Positions 34,342 through 43,397 of a stretch of 64,000 bases of DNA are shown in pieces. Below the pieces are notes generated by a model. It did no database searches. It was not told the origin of the DNA and saw nothing but the letters and a program-made list of their open reading frames with translations. The first letter of the stretch is position 1. The number at the start of each line of letters is the position of its first letter. A program made the position numbers and the translations under genes. The stretch comes from Chitinophaga terrae (ex Kim and Jung 2007) (lineage in GTDB: Bacteria > Bacteroidota > Bacteroidia > Chitinophagales > Chitinophagaceae): positions 392,577 through 456,576 of the forward strand of contig NZ_FNRL01000002.1 of the NCBI RefSeq assembly GCF_900107795.1, in the 5' to 3' direction.

Positions 34342-37300
34342 ATGTTATTTCATTTCAATCGGGTTCTTACTGGGTATAATCAACTTGTTATCAGGGCTGT
34401 AGCAGTCCTGCTGCTGCTCGTATGTACATGCTGCCAGGCCTTTGCGCAACGGCCGGCCGGCGTCGACTATAATTTTTCGCATATCGATATCAACAAGGGG
34501 TTGGCCAGCAACCATGTTTCTGCTATGTTGCAGGACAGGAAAGGGTTTGTATGGATCGCTACAACTGCACTGCAGCGGTACGACGGGAATAATCTTGTAA
34601 CGGTAGCCAGCTTCGACAGGATACCGGGGTCTATTTACTATGACGATATCTGTTTATGTGAAGACAGGAAAGGACGGATCTGGATGGGAACGCCCGATAA
34701 TATCCGCGTTTATGATCCTGTAACCAGCGAAGAGAAAGTATTGCCGATTGCCAGCAGGGTATTCAGACCTGAAGGCCTGCAATGCACACAGCTCCTGGAA
34801 GATCACGAAGGCGTTATCTGGGCAACATCCAACGATGGCTTGCTCAGGTTCAATGAAAAAGCCGGTATCTTTGAAAAGGCTACCATGGTGCCGGAAGCCG
34901 CCCGCAGTATAATGCTCGACGCTATCATGGAAGATAATGAGGGCGCGCTCTGGTTAAGTGGGAGAGAGGGCCTTTTTATTCTTGATAAAACCAGGAAACA
35001 TCTCTATACCAGCCACAACAACCCTAAGAAAATATCCGCTCTCAACATTCCGGTTACCAGTTACAAAAAGATCTATAAAGATCCCTTCAACAGAATATGG
35101 CTGGCAGCCCGTAATGGATACCTGTATGCATATGATCCTGGTTCTAATAAACTAAGCGCCTACCAGTTAAAATCACCGCCGCAGATAGGCAATTTCGTTG
35201 AACGGGTTTTTGACATCATCGCTGATTCTGATAACAACATCTGGGTAGCTACAGAAAAGAGCGGGATATACAGGTACAACAGGGCTACAGACGAATTTGA
35301 TCTTAATATCCTCGAGGGCAATAATGAACCTAAAGGACTGCATTACGCTTATGAGGTCAATTGCTTCATGAACGATAGGGAAGGCCATTTGTGGGTAGGT
35401 ACAGACGCCGGTATCAATATCCTTAGCCTGCATAGCAAAAGCTTTCGTTTCCTTGATCATAAAACCAATTTTGCAAAAACAACAGCTAAATTGCCGGATG
35501 CAGAAGTTACAGGCGTATTCAAGGCATCTAACGGCGATGTATATATAGGGTACTGGGGCCAGGGCCTGGGCAGGTTAAGCCCTAATCTCGAACTGCTGCG
35601 GACTTACAACCACTTCACCACAGACCCGGCTGTGAGCATCCCTGAAGAGAGGTCGCTGGTCTGGAGCTTCGCGGAGCTAAGCAACGGAACAGTGCTGGTT
35701 GGTCAGGAAAACGGGAATCTTTCTCTCTTTAACCCTGCTACAGGTAAATTCACAAAACATTTAACCGCCCGGGAATTCTTCCAGCAAACCTTGTTGCACC
35801 TGGAGCCATATAACGACTCTACTGTGTGGGTTGGGTTGTATAAACGCGGACTTTCGAAATGGAATCCGAAAAATGATTCCTTTCAACATTTCCCCGAGAT
35901 CATCGACTCGCTGAAACGCCCTGTTTCTGTAATGGACCTGGTGCCCGAAAACGACAGCATACTTTGGTTGGGAACAAGTACTGCCGGGTTGCTCAGGTTC
36001 AATACAGCGAAAAGAAGTATTGACAATCGTATCTGTTTCCAGTATAACAGGTATGTATACAATAATATCACCTCCTTGCTCCGGTACAACGACAGCCTGC
36101 TGATCGCAGGAACAGATCACGGCCTGTGGATCTACAATTTCCACACAGATGAAAGCCGGCCTTTGCTGATCAACAACCAATTGTTTGACCAGTGGGTTTT
36201 AAGCATTGCTTCAGGGAACAAAGAAATGCCGGGCACCATCTGGCTTACCACCCAGTACGGCTTTTACAGGTACGACCTGGGCACAAACAGCCTGGAAACT
36301 TTCATACAGAACGATGATATTATTGATAATAACAGGAAGGTAAGACGCAATATCATTCACCTGGCAAACGGGAATATACTGGTAGGAGCCTCCGACCATG
36401 TAGTGTCGTTTGATCCCGACAACCTGAAGGTTTCACCTCCGCCTCCTGATGTAACTATTATCAACCTGAAGGCGCTCGACAGCGTTATCCTCTTCCAGTC
36501 TGCAAACCACGACAGTACGCCTGTAACGCTTAGCTACAAGCAAAACTTCATTTCCTTCGAATTCAAAAGCCTCCAATATCACCACGAAAAGCTCAGGTAT
36601 TATTACCAGTTGGAAGGAGTAGATGATAACTGGGTGGTAGCCGAAAACCTGCTGATCGCGAAATACACCAACCTGCCCCCGGGCATGTATACCTTCAAAG
36701 TAAAGGCAGTTAATACTGCCGGTACTTTTTCCGCAAATGTAACGACGCTACGTTTGTTCATTCAACCAGCGTTCTGGCAAACCAACTGGTTTAAGATCGG
36801 TTGCCTGTTGCTGGCCATTGCCCTGTTTTACTTCTATTACAAAATGCGCGTTCATTCTATCAGGAAAGAAGCGAAGGAACGGGAAGCCATTCAACAGCGG
36901 ATCGCCCAGTTGGAGATGAAAGCGCTCAGGGCGCAGATGAACCCGCACTTCATTTTCAATGCGCTGAACTCTATCCAGATATTTGTAATGAAGAATGATA
37001 CGGAGCAGGCGTTATCGTACATGAGCCGCTTCGCTAAATTGATCCGCAATATCTTAGATCATTCCCAGTTAAATAATATTCCCATCACCGAAGAGGTGAA
37101 TATGCTGGAGAACTATATGGAGCTGGAAAAACTCCGTTTCTCGGATGGTTTCGATTATGAAATAACAGTTGATCCGGAGCTGGATGCAAATATCTCTGAT
37201 GTTCCTACCATGGTTATCCAGCCTTTCGTGGAAAATGCCATCTGGCATGGTTTGCTGAACGATAAGAAGAAAGGGAAGCTACTGATCAGCTTTACCAAAG

Positions 37301-37542
37301 TGAACGACCGGATACTGTGTATGATAGAAGATAACGGGGTAGGAAGGGAGAAAGCGACCGCTATTAAACAGGGAAAATCCAGGCATCAGTCCAGGGGCCT
37401 GCAGATCACGAGAGACAGGCTATCGCTGTATAACAGCCGGTTTAATGTAGATGCAAGTTTTGAAATAATAGACCTCTTCGATGAAGAAGGCAAGCCGGCG
37501 GGAACAAGGGTTAATATCTGGTTTCCATTGGTAAAAGAATAA
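34342..37542 (+). CDS. Propeller/Y_Y_Y sensor with LytS-type histidine kinase
   Basis: The 1066-residue sensor has a signal peptide or anchor (about 1-35). Two seven-bladed two-component-regulator propellers follow (about 45-735; many blades of the form GxxWxGTxxGLxxY), then a Y_Y_Y strand domain (about 745-805) and a membrane helix (about 813-831). The end is a His_kinase/HATPase pair: ALRAQMNPHFIFNALNSIQ with phospho-His 869, then VENAIWHGL and DNGVGREKA. It should detect a ligand in the periplasm, often a glycan breakdown product in this phylum. No LytTR regulator or hybrid receiver follows, so its response regulator is elsewhere. Confidence 0.92.
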   Translation: MLFHFNRVLTGYNQLVIRAVAVLLLLVCTCCQAFAQRPAGVDYNFSHIDINKGLASNHVSAMLQDRKGFVWIATTALQRYDGNNLVTVASFDRIPGSIYYDDICLCEDRKGRIWMGTPDNIRVYDPVTSEEKVLPIASRVFRPEGLQCTQLLEDHEGVIWATSNDGLLRFNEKAGIFEKATMVPEAARSIMLDAIMEDNEGALWLSGREGLFILDKTRKHLYTSHNNPKKISALNIPVTSYKKIYKDPFNRIWLAARNGYLYAYDPGSNKLSAYQLKSPPQIGNFVERVFDIIADSDNNIWVATEKSGIYRYNRATDEFDLNILEGNNEPKGLHYAYEVNCFMNDREGHLWVGTDAGINILSLHSKSFRFLDHKTNFAKTTAKLPDAEVTGVFKASNGDVYIGYWGQGLGRLSPNLELLRTYNHFTTDPAVSIPEERSLVWSFAELSNGTVLVGQENGNLSLFNPATGKFTKHLTAREFFQQTLLHLEPYNDSTVWVGLYKRGLSKWNPKNDSFQHFPEIIDSLKRPVSVMDLVPENDSILWLGTSTAGLLRFNTAKRSIDNRICFQYNRYVYNNITSLLRYNDSLLIAGTDHGLWIYNFHTDESRPLLINNQLFDQWVLSIASGNKEMPGTIWLTTQYGFYRYDLGTNSLETFIQNDDIIDNNRKVRRNIIHLANGNILVGASDHVVSFDPDNLKVSPPPPDVTIINLKALDSVILFQSANHDSTPVTLSYKQNFISFEFKSLQYHHEKLRYYYQLEGVDDNWVVAENLLIAKYTNLPPGMYTFKVKAVNTAGTFSANVTTLRLFIQPAFWQTNWFKIGCLLLAIALFYFYYKMRVHSIRKEAKEREAIQQRIAQLEMKALRAQMNPHFIFNALNSIQIFVMKNDTEQALSYMSRFAKLIRNILDHSQLNNIPITEEVNMLENYMELEKLRFSDGFDYEITVDPELDANISDVPTMVIQPFVENAIWHGLLNDKKKGKLLISFTKVNDRILCMIEDNGVGREKATAIKQGKSRHQSRGLQITRDRLSLYNSRFNVDASFEIIDLFDEEGKPAGTRVNIWFPLVKE

Positions 37543-37575
37543 AAAAGGGTAAGAACTTTTCCTACCCTCTTTTAT
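37541..37575. terminator. Bidirectional terminator
   Basis: AAAAAGGGTA and TACCCTCTTTTA pair around a short loop in the gap between convergent genes. Confidence 0.8.
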
Positions 37576-37580
37576 ATGGA

Positions 37581-38984
37581 TTAGCTTAATCCTAATTCAA
37601 AATGCCGTTCAGGAATTTCTATATCTAAAAAACCTTTTTTAAACAGCCATTTTTTGAAGATCTTCTGTACTTCGTACTCACCATGTACCAGGAAGAGTTT
37701 TTTCACTTCTTTAGGGTCCTGGCAGGCCAGCCACTGGCTAAGATCTTCATAGTCGCCATGGGCGCTCATAGAGCGTATCACTCCAACCTCTGCATTTACT
37801 TTGTAACGGGTACCGTAGATAGAAACTTCCTGCGCTCCTCTCATCAGCCGGCCGCCTAACGATTCAGGCTCGCAGTATCCAACTATCAGTATGGTATTCC
37901 TTTCGTCGTCGATGTTGTTGGCGATATGGTGTTTTACACGCCCCGCTTCCGCCATGCCCGATGCGGAAATGATCACGCAGGGCTCTTTGCGGAAGTTAAG
38001 CAGCTTCGACTGGTCAACTGTTTTTATGTATTTCAATCCCGGGAAGTCGAATGGGTCGCTATCCCTTTTCAGCAGCGCTGATACTTCCTTGTTGAAAACT
38101 TCGGGGTGCGCTTTTGTAACTGCCGTAGCTTCAGTAGACAGCGGGCTGTCTACGAAAATATCTACAGGCGGAAGTTTCCCGTTCAGCTGGGCTTTGTTCA
38201 GGGCATATAAAAGCTCCTGGGTTCTTCCCACGCTGAAGGCGGGGATGATCAGTTTGCCTTTCTTCTGTATACAGGTTTCCTGTATATAACGTAATAGCTC
38301 ATTATCGGCAGGCGCGGCATCGGCATGCAGCGTACTGCCGTAAGTTGATTCCATCAGTATGTAATCGGCCTGCGGAAAAACGGCGGGCGATTTCAGGATA
38401 TCATCATTATACCTGCCAATATCGCCGCTGAAAGTGATCTGTTCTGTTTTGCCATTCTCTGTTATACGCAGGTGTACGCAGGCTGCGCCTACTATATGGC
38501 CGGCGTCAGTGAACATGAGTTGAATGTCGGGGTCCAGTTGTATCCAGGTGTTGAAATTAACCGGTTTCAGTGAGCCGATGGCGATCTTTGCATCTTCAAC
38601 GGTATACAGCGGGGTAACGTAAGGAAGTCCTTCCTTTGCCTTCTTTTTGTTGGTGAATTTTACATCGTCTTCCTGTATCTCTGCCGAATCCAGTAACAAT
38701 ATTTCTGTCATGTCGCGGGTTGCAGCGGTACAATAAATATCTCCTGCATATCCCATTTTCACCAGCCTTGGTATCAGGCCTGAGTGATCGATATGGGCGT
38801 GAGAAAGGACCATGTAGGTAACTGTTTGCGGATCAAAACCGAAATCCCTGTTCAGGCTGTCGGTATCCGGTCCCATTCCCTGAAACATTCCGCAGTCTAA
38901 TAAAATCTTCTTTCCATTCTTAAGTGTGATCAGATGTTTTGATCCTGTAACGGTGCGCGCTGCCCCATGAAATGCGATTTTCAT
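37581..38984 (-). CDS. Metallo-beta-lactamase/beta-CASP RNA-processing-type nuclease
   Basis: The 467-residue protein has the MBL metal motif LSHAHIDHSGL, an earlier TGSKHLI start and LLDCGMFQG. The beta-CASP insert shows ESTYGSTLHAD and the IPAFSVGRTQELLYALN part, and the RMMBL end is SAHGDYEDL and VHGEYEVQKIF. Proteins of this kind (CPSF73/Ysh1-like) cut RNA; function in Bacteroidota is unproved. The start is taken at 38984 (MKIAFHGAARTVTG); the longer frame to 39035 overlaps the next gene. It follows the DUF4442 gene by 4 bp. Confidence 0.9.
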   Translation of the reverse strand: MKIAFHGAARTVTGSKHLITLKNGKKILLDCGMFQGMGPDTDSLNRDFGFDPQTVTYMVLSHAHIDHSGLIPRLVKMGYAGDIYCTAATRDMTEILLLDSAEIQEDDVKFTNKKKAKEGLPYVTPLYTVEDAKIAIGSLKPVNFNTWIQLDPDIQLMFTDAGHIVGAACVHLRITENGKTEQITFSGDIGRYNDDILKSPAVFPQADYILMESTYGSTLHADAAPADNELLRYIQETCIQKKGKLIIPAFSVGRTQELLYALNKAQLNGKLPPVDIFVDSPLSTEATAVTKAHPEVFNKEVSALLKRDSDPFDFPGLKYIKTVDQSKLLNFRKEPCVIISASGMAEAGRVKHHIANNIDDERNTILIVGYCEPESLGGRLMRGAQEVSIYGTRYKVNAEVGVIRSMSAHGDYEDLSQWLACQDPKEVKKLFLVHGEYEVQKIFKKWLFKKGFLDIEIPERHFELGLS

Positions 38985-38988
38985 ATTG

Positions 38989-39501
38989 TTATACTGATTT
39001 ACTTTTAAACGACCAGGTGATCGCAAAAGAGGCAATTAATGTGCCGTCCTGATCCCTGCCTTCACTGTGAAGTACTGTTGTTTCGGGGGCATTATTATTT
39101 ATAGCACGTTCAATAGCCGCACGGAGCTGCGGAAGTTCTGTGCAGGTAAATAATGTGATGCTTGTAGCTTTTTTGTAGTAGCTGGCTTCCATGTTAGTAA
39201 CCAGCATGGATATACGTTTAGACGTGCTTCGAACAAACATCATTGCCGGCAAGCCGGTACTTAATTCTCCGGCCATTGCCAGGCAGGCGAAATAAGTTGA
39301 TTTGAACGGATTTTGCGACAACCATTTATAAGGAACGCTCGTTTCACATTTGTCGGGGCTCAAAGACTGTAACCTGACCCCCGCCAGCCAGGCCGACGGC
39401 AATTTCCAGAACAGGTAGGCTGAAAATTTAAGTCGGTGCTGTGCAAACCGGATGAACGATTGCACAACTGCCGGGTCAAATGTTTGAGCGCCTTCTTGCA
39501 T
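38989..39501 (-). CDS. DUF4442 (hotdog-fold) protein
   Basis: The 170-residue protein has the DUF4442 pattern: KLPSAWLAGVRLQSLSPDKC, VPYKWLSQNPFKSTYFACLAMAGELSTG and the MFVRSTSKRISMLVTNMEASY core. The family adopts a hotdog thioesterase-like fold and is thought to act on acyl thioesters, but no activity is assigned. The start (39501, MQEGAQTFD) falls 8 bp after the thioredoxin gene stop. Middle gene of a tight leftward unit with the nuclease and the thioredoxin. Confidence 0.8.
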   Translation of the reverse strand: MQEGAQTFDPAVVQSFIRFAQHRLKFSAYLFWKLPSAWLAGVRLQSLSPDKCETSVPYKWLSQNPFKSTYFACLAMAGELSTGLPAMMFVRSTSKRISMLVTNMEASYYKKATSITLFTCTELPQLRAAIERAINNNAPETTVLHSEGRDQDGTLIASFAITWSFKSKSV

Positions 39502-39509
39502 AGTGTGGT

Positions 39510-40010
39510 TTATTGATTGATGTAATAAGCCGGGCTCAGTGCATCGGGCGACCATTGTTTCAGGAAGTCCGCCACTTTCTTTTTATCGTAGGAGTCTGCG
39601 GATTCCAGCAGGCCCGAGTTCTGCGTATGCAGCCGGTTGCCTTTGGCATCCAGCACTACGAACACGGGAAACCCAAATCTCTGCGGGTAACCTAACAACT
39701 GAAGTATAGGAAGGTTCTTGTTTTCTTTGCTGTAGTTGAGGTGATAGACCACGAAGCCTTTGTTCATTGCTGCTTTTAATTCCGGGTCGTCTTCTACGAA
39801 TTTGTAAAACCTTTTGCACCAGATGCACCAGTTCCCGCCTATCTGTAAAAGCACGTGTTTATTTTCTTTCGCTGCCTGTTTTTCTGCTGCTTCAATATCC
39901 GTCTTCGCATCGGCCGACGGGTTGTAAATGTGTTCCAGGTCATGTGTTTGGGCCTTCGCACTTGTAATGATCCCTACACTCAATAATATTGTCCAAACGT
40001 AAAGTTTCAT
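39510..40010 (-). CDS. Exported thioredoxin-family protein
   Basis: The 166-residue protein has a signal peptide (about 1-20), then a thioredoxin fold with the active-site GNWCIWCKRF (CxxC) and the cis-Pro segment FGFPVFVVLDAKG. It is a thioredoxin_7-like protein and should handle disulfides in the periplasm. It may reduce cytochrome or lipoprotein thiols; the partner is not known. First gene of the unit that continues with DUF4442 and the MBL nuclease. Confidence 0.9.
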   Translation of the reverse strand: MKLYVWTILLSVGIITSAKAQTHDLEHIYNPSADAKTDIEAAEKQAAKENKHVLLQIGGNWCIWCKRFYKFVEDDPELKAAMNKGFVVYHLNYSKENKNLPILQLLGYPQRFGFPVFVVLDAKGNRLHTQNSGLLESADSYDKKKVADFLKQWSPDALSPAYYINQ

Positions 40011-40037
40011 AAAAAATAATTGATCGTTCTATCTAAT

Positions 40038-42023
40038 TTACATTATATTTTTAACATAGTCCTGTATGGCTTCCTGCGGGTGTACACGGTCGTTCACCTG
40101 TATGGCGAGTATGTCTTTCAGCTGTTGTTGCAGGGCTGGATTATAGACAGGAGTGCATACTTCTATCCGCCTGTGAAGATTGCGGTTCATCCAATCGGCC
40201 GACCCCATGTACACTTCTTCTTCCCCGTTATTATGAAACACGAAAACCCTGGGGTGCTCCAGGTATCTTCCTACAATTTGTATCACCCGTATATTTTCGC
40301 TGTCTTCAATTCCGGGTACCAGGCAGTTGATGCTGCGCACGATCAGATCTACCTGTACGCCTGCTTTGCTGGCCTCATATAGTTTGCTGATCATGCCTAC
40401 TTCCTGGAGGTTATTGATCTTGATAGTGCATTTTGCGGGCAGTCCTTCCCTGGCATGTTTGATCTCCCTGTCTATGAAGGCTGTAAAGCGGCTGGTCATG
40501 TTGAACTGTGCTACCAGCAGGTGTTTGAACTCGAGGAAGTTGTATGCCGAAGGCTGTTCCCTGCTTTGCAGGTACAGGAACAGGAGCTCCATCTCCCTGG
40601 TAATGCCAATATGTGAAGTGAACAGTACATGATCGGTATAGAACCTGGCGGTGGTTTCATTGAAATTGCCCGTTGCAATAAGCCCGCAATACTCCCAGTT
40701 ATATCCTTTCCGCCTTTTTACCAGCGCTGTTTTTGCATGCACCTTCATACCGGGGATGCTGTAAATGAGCTTTACGCCGGCGTCTTTCAGTTTTTTAGAC
40801 CATCTTACATTATTGGCTTCATCAAACCTGGCTTTCAACTCTACAAATACCGTTACCTTTTTGCCGTTCTTCGCAGCGCTGATGAGCGCCTGTGCGATCT
40901 GCGAGCCGGAAGCGATCCTGTAAAGCGTGATATAGATCTCTTCTACATCCTTATCCAACGCCGCTTCGTTAAAGAAACGAAGTATGTAGTCGTATTGCTG
41001 GTAGGGCAGATGAATGAGGATATCTTCCTGCAAAACCTTATCCAGCAACCTGTCTGTAGCCGCTGCAGTATTAACTGCCGGAACAACTTTTGGATACTCT
41101 GCATGTAACAGCGTTGCAGGTTTAGGCAAATTAGCCAGGTCTTTCAGGTTATGATACCTGCCACCGGCAACTAATTCACTGGGCAGCACTTCAAACTGTT
41201 TCGCCACGAAATCCAATAGCGGTGCAGGGATATTTGAATCATACAGCAGGCGCGTAGGAACGCCGAGCTCACGTTTACGGATAAACGTTTCTACTTCTTC
41301 CAGGATATCTCCTTTTACTTCATCCATATCTACTTCTGCATTCCTGGTCAGCTTTACGCTGTGGCAGTCTGCTACCTGGTACCCGGGGAACAGGTAGCCA
41401 ACATGGGTCCGGATAATATCATCCAGGAAAGCGATATACTGCATCCCCCCGATAGCGGGGAGTTGCAGGAACCTTGGCAATTCCGCCGGGATGTTGATCA
41501 CCACGTATTCCTGCGCCCTGGCATCCTTATCCGGGTAGAGGGTAAGCACCAGGTAAAGCGCATTGTTTTCAGGGAACAGTTTCTTGTTTTCCCGCAGCCA
41601 TACCGGCTGCAGGTAAGCCATAACGGTGGTAAGAAAATAGTTTTTCGTGAAACTGTGATGGGCTTCCAGCAAGGGTTGGTTGTAGTAAAGCACAACGCCT
41701 TGTGAAAGCAGTTCGGGGATGATCTTTTTAGAGAATATCCTGCCGTAGGTCTGCTGCTGCCTGTCTATTTCCTGCAATACATCATGCAGGGTCTGCGTAT
41801 TTACAGCAGGTGTTTCATCTACTTCCGGATCGGTTTCCAGTACTTTATTAATGGCAAGAATGGCGGGCATCCTTACCCTGAAAAATTCGTCGAGGTTCGA
41901 AGAGAATATGGAAAGAAATTTTATACGCTCGTATAGAGGAACTTCCGGATCATCCGCCATCATCAATACCCGGTAATTAAAAGATAACCAACTAAGATCG
42001 CGGTTATTTAAAGGAATAGCCAT
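40038..42023 (-). CDS. ppk1: Polyphosphate kinase 1
   Basis: The 661-residue enzyme builds polyphosphate from ATP. The N-terminal, head and two phospholipase-D-like catalytic domains are all there. The phosphorylated His is in GMKVHAKTALV (His429), the metal and ATP contacts are in TGNFNETTARFYTDH and LKARFDEANNVRWSK, and a second conserved His lies near EHPRVFVF. Full length. It starts 10 bp downstream of the HD-PycTM gene, so both should be on one transcript, a link worth testing. Confidence 0.95.
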   Translation of the reverse strand: MAIPLNNRDLSWLSFNYRVLMMADDPEVPLYERIKFLSIFSSNLDEFFRVRMPAILAINKVLETDPEVDETPAVNTQTLHDVLQEIDRQQQTYGRIFSKKIIPELLSQGVVLYYNQPLLEAHHSFTKNYFLTTVMAYLQPVWLRENKKLFPENNALYLVLTLYPDKDARAQEYVVINIPAELPRFLQLPAIGGMQYIAFLDDIIRTHVGYLFPGYQVADCHSVKLTRNAEVDMDEVKGDILEEVETFIRKRELGVPTRLLYDSNIPAPLLDFVAKQFEVLPSELVAGGRYHNLKDLANLPKPATLLHAEYPKVVPAVNTAAATDRLLDKVLQEDILIHLPYQQYDYILRFFNEAALDKDVEEIYITLYRIASGSQIAQALISAAKNGKKVTVFVELKARFDEANNVRWSKKLKDAGVKLIYSIPGMKVHAKTALVKRRKGYNWEYCGLIATGNFNETTARFYTDHVLFTSHIGITREMELLFLYLQSREQPSAYNFLEFKHLLVAQFNMTSRFTAFIDREIKHAREGLPAKCTIKINNLQEVGMISKLYEASKAGVQVDLIVRSINCLVPGIEDSENIRVIQIVGRYLEHPRVFVFHNNGEEEVYMGSADWMNRNLHRRIEVCTPVYNPALQQQLKDILAIQVNDRVHPQEAIQDYVKNIM

Positions 42024-42033
42024 GACTCGATCG

Positions 42034-43290
42034 TTAAACTTTTACGGGAAAGAAGATTGCTGCAATTAAGAATGCAAGTACGGAAATGATGAGGCCAAAC
42101 ATGAAGATGTTATAGGAAATACGCAGCAACTTGTATTTATGGCCCAATACCACGCCAAGGTGGTATACGTCTTTTGTGAGGCTGCTGTAAAGGAAATCGG
42201 CATCTGTCATCATCTGCTTCATTCCCCATTCATATTCTTCCAGGTGCATTTTATAGAAATTGCCAAAGAACAGCAGGTTGGCATTTTTCTTTTCTATATC
42301 CGCTTTCGTGAACATTCCGCTGGTGACATTAGGGCGGGTGGCCAGTACGGAAAATATTACCGTTAATACCGCGGTGGTAAGGAAGATGATAGATGGAATA
42401 ACCATATTCGGATAATCTTCCAGCCGGCGAACAAGTACGCTCAGTATCACTGAAATGATAATGGAGTTGACGGAGATCATTATATGCGCCTTGCTGTCGG
42501 CCATTGAACTTAAGCGTATATGATTGGTAGAAGTGATCCTGAACATGGTTTCAATACCCCTGTCGGGTTTCTTGTTCTTCTCCTTGTCTTTTTTATGCTT
42601 TTCGTGCGGGGCCGGTTCACCGGCTTCACCTGTTCCGGCCACGGTAATGCTGTTTTCAAGAGCGGCTTTGCTTTCTTCAGCAGTTTTTTTATCCAGTTTT
42701 TTTGTCAGTTTCTCGATGTTCTCCTCCTTCTGCTGCTTGTATAATGTTTGCGCATAATCGGTCCAGTAATGCTGGTTTAACATAAAAGTAATAGTGCTGC
42801 TAAGCCATTTGGTGGAGGGGATCTCCTGTTGCCTGGTCAGCTCAACTTCATGTCTTAACAGTTTATTCCTGTCGGAAAAGTTCTTTGAGCCCAGGTGTGA
42901 AAGGTCGGCGTCGCAAACGATCTGTTCAACCAGGTTGTTGGGCGATTGAGGCATTTTTGTTGCCAGTATGGCTCCCTGCACCATAGTTTGAACATTTTCC
43001 GGTACCTGGTGTTCCTTTAGGAACTGAACGGCTTCCCGGGCGCCTGTTTCTTCGTGGTTTGTTCCGTCGCCGGTTAAATAACCAATATCATGAAACCAGG
43101 CGGCGATGTATACGGCAAGCAGTTCATCGTCCTGCAGCCTGTAATGAGCGGCTATCTGGCCTGCGGCCTGCACTACCTGTTGGGTGTGTGCCAGGTTATG
43201 ATAAACCAGTTGCGGACTGGGGTGCTGCGAGTATTGGGCGACAATAAAATCCCGGGCTGCATCTATGATTGCGCTGTTTTGCATGTTCAT
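42034..43290 (-). CDS. HD-domain phosphohydrolase fused to a PycTM (Pycsar effector) membrane domain
   Basis: The 418-residue protein has three parts. Residues 1-180 are an HD domain with YHNLAHT (H31), FHDIG (H67, D68) and CDADLSHLG (D127), a full metal site for phosphohydrolysis. Residues 180-245 are a highly charged Lys/Glu linker. Residues 247-418 match the PycTM/DUF5706 effector: RLSSMADSKAHIMISVNSIIISVILSV, three membrane helices (about 270-288, 296-317, 392-414) and the conserved EEYEWGM-MMTDADFLYSSLTKDVYHLG segment. PycTM in Pycsar defence is activated by cyclic CMP/UMP and breaks the inner membrane. No pyrimidine cyclase is adjacent here; the partner is ppk1. Confidence 0.88.
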   Translation of the reverse strand: MNMQNSAIIDAARDFIVAQYSQHPSPQLVYHNLAHTQQVVQAAGQIAAHYRLQDDELLAVYIAAWFHDIGYLTGDGTNHEETGAREAVQFLKEHQVPENVQTMVQGAILATKMPQSPNNLVEQIVCDADLSHLGSKNFSDRNKLLRHEVELTRQQEIPSTKWLSSTITFMLNQHYWTDYAQTLYKQQKEENIEKLTKKLDKKTAEESKAALENSITVAGTGEAGEPAPHEKHKKDKEKNKKPDRGIETMFRITSTNHIRLSSMADSKAHIMISVNSIIISVILSVLVRRLEDYPNMVIPSIIFLTTAVLTVIFSVLATRPNVTSGMFTKADIEKKNANLLFFGNFYKMHLEEYEWGMKQMMTDADFLYSSLTKDVYHLGVVLGHKYKLLRISYNIFMFGLIISVLAFLIAAIFFPVKV

Positions 43291-43397
43291 GGTTATTAAA
43301 TCAAATAGCAGGTTATTAAAGTTATCCGGCTATAATTCTTTATTCTCACCGGAAGTTACTGCATTTTTAAGTTAAATTTATGCTATAAAGTAATGCT

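Noticed and set aside
42034..43290. Complete Pycsar anti-phage locus
   Set aside because: Only the PycTM effector domain is present; no pyrimidine cyclase gene lies next to it, so a full Pycsar system is not claimed.
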